A stretch of DNA of 35,904 nt, from positions 1 to 35,904 of the forward strand of contig CAYMJV010000025.1 of assembly GCA_964390545.1 (NCBI GenBank), in the 5' to 3' direction. Shown in pieces: positions 23,967 to 32,027 of this stretch; the first letter of the stretch is position 1, and each line of letters begins with the position of its first letter. The position numbers were made by a program, and so were the translations under genes. This stretch comes from CAYMJV01 sp964390545. GTDB lineage: Bacteria > Desulfobacterota > BSN033 > UBA1163. Below the pieces are notes generated by a model. It was not told where the DNA came from. It saw nothing but the letters and a program-made list of their open reading frames with translations, and ran no database searches.

Positions 23967-24350
23967 CTATTCTGAAAGACTCCTCAGAAATCTTTTCAAT
24001 TTGTTCAGGCCTTCAGGGGAGATATCGACAAACCTCAGTCCGCATCGGTAATCCCCCCAGTCTTTCCCGAGATGGATATCCATCCATGCCACCTCTGCGA
24101 TGAGTTCGATCCCGTTTAACTCAGAACCGGAGGGGAAGAAGAGTTTCAATTGAAGCACTTGGCTGATCTCCACTTTTTCTGAGAGATAGACGAGCAATCC
24201 CCCTTCGCTGGCATTGAGCGCTCGACCGGGGCGGCTCACAGGGGAAGGCAGGAGGGAGTATTCAATGGGGAGATCGATATTGACGCGGGGGTGTTTTCTT
24301 CTTTCAAAATTGACGATTCCGTAATGGATTTTTCTTTCCTTCTCTTCCAT
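23967..24350 (-). CDS. Single-domain PilZ protein
   Basis: Likely cyclic di-GMP effector. RRKHPR near residue 18 supplies the RxxxR motif and ALNASEGG near 48 supplies the (D/N)xSxxG motif, so binding residues are intact. At 127 residues it is just a PilZ barrel with a short helical tail. It is one of three paralogs within 3.6 kb; all share a DLPLEY-like strand and a YRCGLRFVDI-like strand near the C-terminus. It is about 100 bases downstream of the next PilZ gene on the same strand. The target is unknown. Confidence 0.9.
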   Translation of the reverse strand: MEEKERKIHYGIVNFERRKHPRVNIDLPIEYSLLPSPVSRPGRALNASEGGLLVYLSEKVEISQVLQLKLFFPSGSELNGIELIAEVAWMDIHLGKDWGDYRCGLRFVDISPEGLNKLKRFLRSLSE

Positions 24351-24456
24351 TTCTTCATCTCATGGAAAATGGACCAAGAGGTGTGGAGGAGGAAATGTCG
24401 AAATGGGATGTCACTTCCAAAATGGCCACGGCTTCATCAGGTGGAAGGTTCTCGAC

Positions 24457-24825
24457 TTAATCCAGCGGGTAATGCCCCTGCAGGAGTAGGCTCAGTTTAT
24501 GGCGGTCCTCCTCTAAAATCTTTACAAATCTTAATCCATACTGATAACCTTCCCAATCCTCTTCCCAGTGGAGTTCTTTCCGAATGATCTCGGCCACGAC
24601 TTCGAAGTTGGCCAGTTCGAATTCTTTAGGGAAGAGGACGGCTATGTTTAATTTCGTCCCAAGGGGCATATTCTTGATGGAATTGACGAGAAGCCCTTCC
24701 TCACTCGCATTCACAACAATTCCTCCCTGAGCATAGGGAGCATTGATCACCCGATATTCCAAGGGCAGGTCCATCAGGAGTCGAGGCGATCTTCTCCTCT
24801 CTCTAGGATCTTTTACTTTCTCCAT
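24457..24825 (-). CDS. Single-domain PilZ protein next to the endonuclease III-like gene
   Basis: RRRSPRLLMDLPLEYR carries the RxxxR motif and VVNASEEGLLV the NxSxxG motif, both intact. The C-terminal strand GYQYGLRFVKI matches its two paralogs. The ATG at 24825 gives 122 residues; the frame is open further upstream, over the preceding gene's end, but the family begins here. It is 23 bases after the 710-residue gene, so the two are almost certainly co-transcribed, which links cyclic di-GMP sensing to that protein. Confidence 0.88.
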   Translation of the reverse strand: MEKVKDPRERRRSPRLLMDLPLEYRVINAPYAQGGIVVNASEEGLLVNSIKNMPLGTKLNIAVLFPKEFELANFEVVAEIIRKELHWEEDWEGYQYGLRFVKILEEDRHKLSLLLQGHYPLD

Positions 24826-24848
24826 CCTTTTTGCTAACCGAGGTTCGT

Positions 24849-26981
24849 CTATCGTACTGTCATCCCCTTCTCTGAAGGATTGAAGTCTAAATAGAGCTTT
24901 GGGCAGAAAGTTTGAAAGAGGCACCCTTCGCATTGGGGTTGGGTTGGGAGACAATACCCTGCCCCGCCGTCCTCTGTTCCAATCCCCAACCAAGTCATCG
25001 GTTCCTCGATCTTCCAAGGAAACTGTGGAAAGGCCATTCTCGCAAAGGCTTGAATTTTAAGATCGCCGATCGAATTCTTCCCTTGGACCGCATCGAAATG
25101 AGGATCCACCACGCCCAATCGAGCACCCACCCTGTAGAGGCTTTCACCTACAGAAATGGGAATCGTTGACCCATCGATATCAACCTCCTCCGAAATCAAC
25201 TCGTGAATCCATCGTGCCGCCAATCGGCTGTTTCTATCACCCATGTGAGGGATGATTTGAATGAGGCGTTCCAGATCCGGGGCATTCCATCGTTTCTTCT
25301 CGATGATCTGATTCGCTACCTGTTGTAATTTGGGAATGGCCTTAAAGAAGAGCTCCCTCCAGTTCTCAGCGGTGAAAAAGGGCGTTCCTTCGAGGGGAGG
25401 GATTTGCTCCAGGCTGAGATTCGATTGCTGGAGGAGCCTGAAAACCTTTTGGGTATTTTCGAGAGCCTTTTCGGATTGGTTTTTTTGATTAAACCGTGCG
25501 TGGGTCAGGATCGTCAGCGCGGAACGATAGGGATGATCCAATCCTTCCGAATGCCGGCAGGAGTTAAACCACAAGGAAAACGGTTCGCGATGTTTTTGAT
25601 AATAATTCTCCACAGAACTTCTGAAATCCTCGATCCACGGAAAAGAAGGAGGCTCTTCCTTCTCCCTCTTCACGGGTTCTTTGGAAATTTCCTCCAGCAA
25701 TTTGGAGGCTTCTTCAAAGATAGAAACGTCGAAGCGCCCCTCTTGAAACATTTCCTTTCGTTGGGCGGGGGAAGGTTCCAAATTCATCAAGTCGACTGGG
25801 CCCTTCTTGGTCTCTTCCTTCTCGGGGAGGGATGCAGAAACAGAAAGAGCGGGTCCACCCCCGGGGATTGTCCCTTCTGTCTTTTGCTCCTGAGTTTCAA
25901 TCATTTCGAAGCCCACTATTAAATCTTTATCCTTGCCGATCGGTTCGGGGTTTTTTCCTTTCGGAATTTCTTCTTCCTGTATGGCTGAGCTGACTATGGA
26001 GACCTTCTCTTCCCCCAATGCCATGATCTTTTGGATGTCCTCTGTCATGGGGAGTGACATCTGGGCTTCAACGGTCCCGGCAGGTTCGGATCCGGTTTCA
26101 GGAAAGACGTCTTTAAAGAAGGGAGGGAGCTTTTCATTCGGAGGTTCTTCCAGGGGAATTTTGTTTTCTCCTTGTGAGACCTTCAAAAGAGGTTCCTCTG
26201 CCAGCGGAGGAGGAACCAGAGGTTCGGAGGGCTGGAACGTCTCCGCGACGAACGTCTCCCCGATTGAAGGGTTTGGCGGACTCGCCGACAGCCGTTCCAT
26301 TCCCTCAAGGAACAGGGAGGAAGAGGATGAAAGATCATCTTCTTCATCATCCGTCCCCCATCTCACTTCCACCCACTCCTTTCTTTCTCTTCGATCCACC
26401 GCTGGGACGGCCGTTCCGGATGCATTCTTAAAGGCAAGGGAGACCCTTTTGACGGGAAGGCCTTCTTCAGAAACTACCTTGAAAGGAGAAGCTTCCTTCG
26501 AGGGGAGAGGATTGATCGGGATAGGAGCTTCCTCAAAGGAGAGGATTTCTTCGTTATCATCGAAAATCTGAATTAAGACCCAGGTATCGCTTAAAGTCTC
26601 TTCAGAAATATTTCTTACTCTTCCAATCACATTCCAGACCCCACTCGGGGTTCTCCTGAGATAGGAAGATTCCAACGCCAGTCCGTGGGGCTCCCCATGC
26701 TGAAATTCAAGAGAGACAGCAAAGGCATTTCTCCTCTCTTCGACAGAGACAAGGGCTCCAAACGACTTGAGCGTCTTGGCTAGAGTGATGGCTTTATCGA
26801 GGGTTAGATTTTTTTTTAAAACAGTGGGGTAACGTTCAGTGATCTTTTTCAAAAGGGGAAAAGGGATGCCGTAGATTTCGGAAATTTTTTTGCAAAAGGA
26901 GTCTCTTTTCTCTTCCGTGTTATCTCCAATCCCGAGGAGAAGAACACGATATCTCCTTTCTCCATCATCTATTCTTTCCAT
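24849..26981 (-). CDS. Multidomain protein with a C-terminal endonuclease III-like iron-sulfur domain, probably non-catalytic
   Basis: A 710-residue protein with three visible parts. Residues 1-90 resemble an L7/L12-C-terminal-like fold (ERYPTVLKKNLTLDKAITLA, then KSFGALVSVEER). A beta-rich FxLYD-like segment follows (VWNVIGRVRNISEETLSDTW, near 120-150). A long acidic, Pro/Glu-rich and probably disordered region spans about 195-470. The C-terminal 220 residues look like the helical core of the HhH-GPD DNA glycosylases. They include an HhH-like segment, LIQIIPHMGDRNSRLAARW (573-591), then GESLYRVGARLGVVDP, and C677-x6-C684-x2-C687-x5-C693. That is exactly the spacing of the endonuclease III [4Fe-4S] cluster. 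By my hand alignment the catalytic Lys is Arg583 and the catalytic Asp is Gly612. A good AAGGA precedes the ATG. It may bind DNA without cutting; that is inference. Confidence 0.75.
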   Translation of the reverse strand: MERIDDGERRYRVLLLGIGDNTEEKRDSFCKKISEIYGIPFPLLKKITERYPTVLKKNLTLDKAITLAKTLKSFGALVSVEERRNAFAVSLEFQHGEPHGLALESSYLRRTPSGVWNVIGRVRNISEETLSDTWVLIQIFDDNEEILSFEEAPIPINPLPSKEASPFKVVSEEGLPVKRVSLAFKNASGTAVPAVDRRERKEWVEVRWGTDDEEDDLSSSSSLFLEGMERLSASPPNPSIGETFVAETFQPSEPLVPPPLAEEPLLKVSQGENKIPLEEPPNEKLPPFFKDVFPETGSEPAGTVEAQMSLPMTEDIQKIMALGEEKVSIVSSAIQEEEIPKGKNPEPIGKDKDLIVGFEMIETQEQKTEGTIPGGGPALSVSASLPEKEETKKGPVDLMNLEPSPAQRKEMFQEGRFDVSIFEEASKLLEEISKEPVKREKEEPPSFPWIEDFRSSVENYYQKHREPFSLWFNSCRHSEGLDHPYRSALTILTHARFNQKNQSEKALENTQKVFRLLQQSNLSLEQIPPLEGTPFFTAENWRELFFKAIPKLQQVANQIIEKKRWNAPDLERLIQIIPHMGDRNSRLAARWIHELISEEVDIDGSTIPISVGESLYRVGARLGVVDPHFDAVQGKNSIGDLKIQAFARMAFPQFPWKIEEPMTWLGIGTEDGGAGYCLPTQPQCEGCLFQTFCPKLYLDFNPSEKGMTVR

Positions 26982-27143
26982 GATTTTCCTTTTATGCAGA
27001 TTCCTTTTCCCATTAACCTACATTAAAGGAGACCATCGGCACCGCTAAAAAGATGAGGAGCGTTAGTCCGTTCATGCCCCCGCTTTTCAGGTGGTCTATT
27101 TTTGTCCTATTTTTAATTTATTTTAGTGAGAAATGCAATACTT

Positions 27144-27578
27144 TTATTTTCCTATCTCTTTGAGCAGATTCATTAGTCTTGTAAAATCCTTCTCATCAAT
27201 CGATTGAAATTGGAGTCCGTATCGGTATTCTCCCCAACTTGTTTTGGCTGCCAAATCGGACCAGACGATCTTTGCAATCGCTTTAATCGTATCCAATTCC
27301 AAACCGCTCACATAGAAGATCTCAATCTTTAAAACAGCCCCCATTTCCATTCTTTCAGGGAGGTAGACGAGAACCCCTCCTTCACTTGCATTAGCTACGA
27401 TGCCCCCATAAGTTTCTCTCCCTTCGACCCGGCAATAATCCAAGGGCAGTTCAACGCTGTATCTTGGATATTTCCTCCTGTCAACGGCAAGAACCCCAAG
27501 TTTCGTTTGTGATGTTGAAGGGTTGGTCTTAATATGCTTATCCATAGGCATTATAAGGTCAGAGACTGGTAACTGCAT
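27144..27578 (-). CDS. Single-domain PilZ protein with N-terminal extension
   Basis: RRKYPRYSVELPLDYC (RxxxR) and IVANASEGGVLVYL (NxSxxG) give an intact predicted cyclic di-GMP site. The strand YRYGLQFQSI is shared with its two paralogs. With the ATG at 27578 the protein has 144 residues and about 33 residues before the PilZ motif; an ATG at 27545 is also possible, and neither has a clear ribosome site. It lies about 160 bases upstream of the endonuclease III-like gene on the same strand, so it may have a separate transcript. Confidence 0.88.
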   Translation of the reverse strand: MQLPVSDLIMPMDKHIKTNPSTSQTKLGVLAVDRRKYPRYSVELPLDYCRVEGRETYGGIVANASEGGVLVYLPERMEMGAVLKIEIFYVSGLELDTIKAIAKIVWSDLAAKTSWGEYRYGLQFQSIDEKDFTRLMNLLKEIGK

Positions 27579-27903
27579 TTTTGATGCCAGAGAGACTCCA
27601 CGAATCTTTAGTTTTCTCTCGATTTTGACTGGAGAATCCGTTTTAAAAAATCTTGGTAAACATTACAACTATTTAATATTTATATACTTTTCTTAATAAT
27701 GGACGTTAGACCACCAGATCAAGAAGGGAACATGAGTTGGACCTGTCAGACCTTTTGGCCGATTATGCAAACCACTTTTGGTAAGTTTCTTGCCATTAAG
27801 GTACATCTTTGGAGATTCCTTGTGAAGAATTGCCTTTATTAGGTGAGATTTTTGCTTAAAAATTGGGAGGGTAGAAACCTTTTTCAGGTTCTGTGAAATA
27901 TTT
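27579..27903. other. A/T-rich intergenic region, no gene seen
   Basis: No credible open frame, RNA gene or clear terminator is visible between the DUF4124 gene and the upstream end of the PilZ gene. It probably holds the promoter for the PilZ gene, which I cannot place. Confidence 0.4.
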
Positions 27904-28431
27904 TTAGGGTTTTACCCATTCTGGTTTCGCTCTGTACAGAGAGGCCTCCTCTGGAATCCTTTTTTCCAGGGTTTCCTTGGTTTCTCCAATTTGAACCCTT
28001 AATTCGTCCATCTGATTTTTTATCTGTTCCCTATCATTACGAATCATCGCCCTTTCAGCAGAGCTCTTTGATGTATTAAACTTCTCTGTTAATTCATTAT
28101 ATTTTAACCTTAAACTCTCAACCCTTTCCTGGAGGGATTGTAGCTTTTTCCTCGATTCTTCTACCCTCCCTTTCCAGTATTCTTCTCCTCTCCCCAATCG
28201 GTCTTTGTAGCTATCTGCTTGTTTCTTTTGAGGTGCTACATCTTCTTCTTTCGTCTCGATCTTCTCCTCCTTTACCTCTCGCTCTTCAGTGGCCCGCCGA
28301 TACTTTTCTGGAATTTGGGTGATATCATCGGTGAAATGGACTACCCCTTTTTCATCGACCCACTTATAAACTTGTGCGTACGAAAGGGTTGCAGTGAATA
28401 GAAAGAGGAAAATAAGAGTTAATGTTTTCAT
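27904..28431 (-). CDS. Periplasmic DUF4124 protein with coiled coil
   Basis: The signal peptide covers residues 1-19 (ending LSYA). The DUF4124 motif follows directly: QVYKWVDEKGVVHFTDDITQ. The rest is highly charged and helical, with a long coiled coil at about residues 75-160. DUF4124 proteins are exported, and the family's function is unknown. AGGAGG lies 5 bases before the ATG and a TATAAT sequence is about 80 bases upstream. Confidence 0.9.
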   Translation of the reverse strand: MKTLTLIFLFLFTATLSYAQVYKWVDEKGVVHFTDDITQIPEKYRRATEEREVKEEKIETKEEDVAPQKKQADSYKDRLGRGEEYWKGRVEESRKKLQSLQERVESLRLKYNELTEKFNTSKSSAERAMIRNDREQIKNQMDELRVQIGETKETLEKRIPEEASLYRAKPEWVKP

Positions 28432-28793
28432 TTTTACCTCCTAATTTCTGAGCAAATGTTATGCCAATAATCCCTTTGGTGATTGATTTTTTTGATTATA
28501 TATCTTATATTATACTTGGCCAGTACGTTAAACCACATTACCTCCTTGTTTCACCCCCATTTAATGTACTGGTAGGGATCAGTTATGGCCCTCCTCTAAC
28601 TGATCCCTTTAAATTTGTTTAGTAGATCTAAGAGCTTGTGTTTATTTCCCACATTTTTTGTGTAAACCCTGTTGAAAACTCTCATGATCTCATCTTAGAA
28701 CAGCCTATTCTACAATTTTTTTAGCAAAGTGCCCATTTTTTAATCACTCAAATCCTTAATATTTTTAATCGATTATATTGCCAGCGGATAAGA
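28432..28793. other. Intergenic region with two structured elements, no gene
   Basis: It holds two tandem hairpins (28520-28607) and, next to them, a TATAAT (28514-28509 on the minus strand) that may be the -10 box of the DUF4124 gene; no good -35 box was found. Sequence between 28610 and 28793 is A/T-rich and shows no gene. Confidence 0.5.
28520..28607 (-). ncRNA. Possible structured RNA or operator: tandem hairpins with purine-rich loops
   Basis: Hairpin 1 has arms CCAGTACGTTAA (28520-28531) and TTAATGTACTGG (28561-28572), with one imperfect pair. Hairpin 2 has perfect 11-base arms GGGATCAGTTA (28575-28585) and TAACTGATCCC (28597-28607). On the minus strand both loops contain a Shine-Dalgarno-like AGGAGG. 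Loops exposing GGA are what CsrA/RsmA-type proteins bind. A DNA-binding operator is equally possible. No T-tract follows, so it is not an intrinsic terminator. Confidence 0.3.
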
Positions 28794-29465
28794 TTAATCG
28801 AGTCCGTCTTTCTTAAAAGCGTACACGACTTCAGAGGGAAATCCTAATTGAGATACAAATTGCCGTTTTATCTTCTTAAACTCAAGCACCTCAAGAAAGG
28901 GTGCCACAAAGACCCCCCTGCATCCTGCCAAAAGGGGAGGCTTCAGTTTATAGATTTCTTCATAAATTTGATTCAACTGTCTCTCCCCTTTTGTCATATT
29001 GACCAAAACGATTCTCCCTCCATCCTTTAATACCCTTTTGAACTCCAACATAATCGGGAAGAAGTCATCAACGGGAAGGATGTCGAACAGGTACTGGTTC
29101 ACCAAGATGTCAAACGTTTTGTCCTCAAAGGGGAGGTGACGACAATCACCGAGGTTGAGCCTGTAATTTCCGCAGCCCGTCCTGGAAATTCTTTTACGTG
29201 CTCTCTCCAGCATTTTAACAGAGATATCGATTCCCTCAACCCAGCCCGATGGATTTCTCTTCAATATCTCCACGAAATTGAGACCTGTCCCGAGAGCGAC
29301 CTCCAAAATTTTTTCTCCGTCCTTGATGCCGGCAACATCCAATGCCTTCTGACGTGCTTTCGATTCCATGAGAAATCCGAAGAGGTCATAGATCGAAGCA
29401 ATTCGATTGTATTTCCGGGCCATCTGTTCATGAGGGATGCGAGCCTCTAAAATCTCTTGGTTCAT
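28794..29465 (-). CDS. Class I SAM-dependent methyltransferase (UbiE-like)
   Basis: A 223-residue protein with motif I ILEVALGTGLNF near residue 53, followed by GIDISVKMLERAR (motif II region) and LPFEDKTFDILVNQ. Overall it is UbiE/COQ5-like. The N-terminal YNRIASIYDLFG is typical of that branch. The C-terminal part is typical in length. The substrate cannot be inferred. It is 115 bases downstream of the VWA gene, and its start has only a weak ribosome site. Confidence 0.9.
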   Translation of the reverse strand: MNQEILEARIPHEQMARKYNRIASIYDLFGFLMESKARQKALDVAGIKDGEKILEVALGTGLNFVEILKRNPSGWVEGIDISVKMLERARKRISRTGCGNYRLNLGDCRHLPFEDKTFDILVNQYLFDILPVDDFFPIMLEFKRVLKDGGRIVLVNMTKGERQLNQIYEEIYKLKPPLLAGCRGVFVAPFLEVLEFKKIKRQFVSQLGFPSEVVYAFKKDGLD

Positions 29466-29580
29466 TTGATTCTTGCCATTCCTGGTGCTGGAAAAAGATT
29501 GAAATAACTTACAGGATGTAAAGGAAACGAGTCAAGGATTTTTTGTGATTGTTTTTTGTGACTGGCCCAGAAAGGGTCAT

Positions 29581-31215
29581 TCAATCCTTGCAGGTCGCAC
29601 CGAAATATTCATTAATCTTCCCGAGGACGATGTGAGGAATGTCCTCCTTTCGTTTAACGGTGAAGATACTGATATTGCTTTTCTTCTCAACAGCCCTTTG
29701 GAATCTGGCGGCATAAGGATTTTCTCCGATATGGACTGCCGTGATTCGATTCTGGATCTGTCCAAAAAATCCAATCAGCGATTCTAAGTTGGTGATTTTC
29801 ATATCGGTAATGATGAAGAGATCAAGATTTTTTCTTCCATGAATCAGCGGGAAAAGATCCTCCAGATCGAGAGCGGTTCCTCCTCCAAAATACTTACAGA
29901 GGACTCGATAAATATCCTCACGATGATCTGTAAAATTCAAGATGTCCTTTCCCCCCATCGGAGCATCACTGAAATTATAGATCCCTACTTTCGAGTCGTT
30001 TCGTAGGTAGGCATTGGCGGCGCAGGCAGCACCGAGGACTGCATAAGAGAGGTTTTTCCGAGGATTGATCATGCTCCCTGAAGAATCGATGGCAATCAGG
30101 CATTCGGGCGTCCCCTCGATCTTTCCCCTCCCCTTCCCTTCTCGTTTCTTCCAGATCTGAGTAATCCCAGGCATGATCTTCCCGAAACTGGTCCAGATGT
30201 CCATATCTTGAAAGGGCGACCCGACCTCCCAAGGGGAATGAGAATGAGGATGGAGATATCCCTTTTTCTCCATTGGAACTTTTCTCAGAGGGATGGAGTA
30301 ACTTTCCGCCAATTTCATATAGAAGAGGATATCCGCGTCGATCGCACCCCCTCGGCCCCGCCCCATGCCTCCTTCCATTCCATACCCTGCTTCTTTCAAC
30401 TCCTCCGAAAAGTCTTCAACAATATCCTTGAACTCAGGGAGGGCCATATTTTTCTTGGCAAAATCCCTTAGTCCCTGGTCGATCTCCTCGTAGGAATACG
30501 AGTTAAGGTCGTGATCCCCCTGTGGGTTGCTGTCTCCTTTCCCTCCCATGGCTTCTTGCTCTTTCTGCTCTTCCAGGAGGAGGGGTTTTAGGGAGCGGGC
30601 GAATTTCTTCACACTCTCCGGCCACCGAGATCGATCCAGATAGGGAATCCGTGCAAGACGGCGGACGATCTCCTCGTGACCCTTTTTCCCGGTTTTGGGA
30701 TTTAAAATCCCTAAATCGATTCCCCATATCTTCTCATAAAGGGAGGCGATGACCTTCTCCACCTCCCCTTTCTTCAGAACCCGGTGAAGTTCAGGGATAT
30801 CGGTGAACCTCTTCTTCACGCAATACGTGTCAGCCGTCACATCGATGAAGTAATTAGCCACTTGCTTGGCCAACTCCTTGTCGCCCATCACCTTCTTAGC
30901 CTCGGCATAGAGCATCAGGTGGGTATGAAAGTCCCATGGGCAGAAGGTATAATGCGTGATTCCGTGGTCGAGAAGAGCTTCGATCACCCCTTCTTCTGTC
31001 ATCTTCTCACTCGTTCTGGAAAGAAACGTGGAGTTGAGGGTGATCTGTTTCTGCTTCATTTCCAATCCGACTGCTTCCCCCTGGTCTTCCTCTTCCGCAG
31101 CTGAAGGCGTTACCTCTCCGACCTTGGGGACGGGGATTTCGGGATAGAGGTGCTTCTTCTTCAACTTGGGCCACAGCTCATCGATGATCGATTGATATCT
31201 CTTCTCTTCCGGCAT
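29581..31215 (-). CDS. VWA-domain protein, partner of the MoxR-type ATPase
   Basis: A 544-residue protein with a C-terminal von Willebrand A domain. The MIDAS metal site is D377-x-S379-x-S381 in AIDSSGSM, with a supporting threonine in FGGGTALD near 447 and aspartate 471 in IITDMK. The N-terminal 350 residues are helical and charged, with CPWDFHTHLMLYAE near 95 and a glycine-rich GMEGGMGRGRGGA stretch. VWA proteins of this kind work with MoxR AAA+ ATPases in remodelling or metal-insertion tasks. It is the last gene of the MoxR-GXGXG-VWA trio, 14 bases after the GXGXG gene. The target is unknown. Confidence 0.85.
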   Translation of the reverse strand: MPEEKRYQSIIDELWPKLKKKHLYPEIPVPKVGEVTPSAAEEEDQGEAVGLEMKQKQITLNSTFLSRTSEKMTEEGVIEALLDHGITHYTFCPWDFHTHLMLYAEAKKVMGDKELAKQVANYFIDVTADTYCVKKRFTDIPELHRVLKKGEVEKVIASLYEKIWGIDLGILNPKTGKKGHEEIVRRLARIPYLDRSRWPESVKKFARSLKPLLLEEQKEQEAMGGKGDSNPQGDHDLNSYSYEEIDQGLRDFAKKNMALPEFKDIVEDFSEELKEAGYGMEGGMGRGRGGAIDADILFYMKLAESYSIPLRKVPMEKKGYLHPHSHSPWEVGSPFQDMDIWTSFGKIMPGITQIWKKREGKGRGKIEGTPECLIAIDSSGSMINPRKNLSYAVLGAACAANAYLRNDSKVGIYNFSDAPMGGKDILNFTDHREDIYRVLCKYFGGGTALDLEDLFPLIHGRKNLDLFIITDMKITNLESLIGFFGQIQNRITAVHIGENPYAARFQRAVEKKSNISIFTVKRKEDIPHIVLGKINEYFGATCKD

Positions 31216-31229
31216 GGCATTTCCTGTTT

Positions 31230-32006
31230 TTAGTAGTAGAGATTGGGATGGCGGGCCTTCCCTGGATAGACAAGTTTCTCCCTCTCAAAAACCTTCCCTT
31301 CCACGATATTCCCTAACCCTCTTATCCTCCCTCCCACATAGATTTCTCCACCCATCATCCATTCCCCGGTATGGAGGCCGATATTTTTCTTAATCAAGAT
31401 TTTTCCGCTTCTCATCCCTGCCCCCGTCCAATTCTTCGTATTTCCCTCCACGACCAATTCCCCGCCTTCCAAGCCAATCCCGGTAAAATCCCCGGCATCT
31501 CCTTCGATGACCAATCGTTTTCCCTTGGGAAGGCGAAAACCAATAAGATTGATCTCCGTTTTCAGCTCAGAAAGTTTCAGGAGGATCTCCTCTTCCTTGG
31601 CATAGTTACAGAGAGCAGAGATATAGAGCCCTGCAGGGCCTGGGATGAAGTAAGGGATCTTTTGTGTATTCTCTAAGGCAAAACAGAAATCTTCAATGTC
31701 CTCCGCGGAATAATCAATCTCCCGGACATGTTTCTCGGCCACCTCATAAGCCTTGATGATGGTATTGTATTGGACCATCCAAACGAGCTCCTTGGCTTCT
31801 TCCTCCAAGAGCTTTTCATAACCCCGCCGGATCTGGTCCATGACGACCTCGGTGGACTCAATGATTTGATCCAAGGGGATTTGGGTCTTCTTAAAGGTGA
31901 AGGTGTCAAATTCCTCGAAAGGATTTCGAATCCCCCGGTTGTCTTTTCCCTGGGGTCCTGCGAAACCTTTTTTGGGGGTGAGGTCTCCTTTCATCCTTCC
32001 ATCCAT
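31230..32006 (-). CDS. GXGXG beta-helix protein (FwdC / glutamate synthase C-terminal type)
   Basis: The C-terminal half carries repeated glycine motifs: DAGDFTGIGLEGGELVVEG, then NTKNWTGAGMRSGKILIKKN, then MMGGEIYVGGRIRGLGN. They are characteristic of the right-handed beta-helix of formylmethanofuran dehydrogenase subunit C and the glutamate synthase alpha C-domain. Residues 1-130 are helical with no family I know. It is not itself a known enzyme and probably serves as a scaffold or substrate. The ATG at 32006 gives 258 residues; a TTG at 32015 and an ATG at 31994 are alternatives. It lies 21 bases after the MoxR gene. Confidence 0.8.
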   Translation of the reverse strand: MDGRMKGDLTPKKGFAGPQGKDNRGIRNPFEEFDTFTFKKTQIPLDQIIESTEVVMDQIRRGYEKLLEEEAKELVWMVQYNTIIKAYEVAEKHVREIDYSAEDIEDFCFALENTQKIPYFIPGPAGLYISALCNYAKEEEILLKLSELKTEINLIGFRLPKGKRLVIEGDAGDFTGIGLEGGELVVEGNTKNWTGAGMRSGKILIKKNIGLHTGEWMMGGEIYVGGRIRGLGNIVEGKVFEREKLVYPGKARHPNLYY

Positions 32007-32027
32007 TCCATTCAAACAGGTTGAGGA

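Noticed and set aside
24849..26981. Ordinary active endonuclease III
   Set aside because: The cluster cysteines match, but the catalytic Lys and Asp do not appear in the aligned positions and the protein is about three times the usual length.
28520..28607. Cyclic di-GMP riboswitch, suggested by the nearby PilZ genes
   Set aside because: The conserved GEMM-type core sequences are absent; only two simple hairpins are present.
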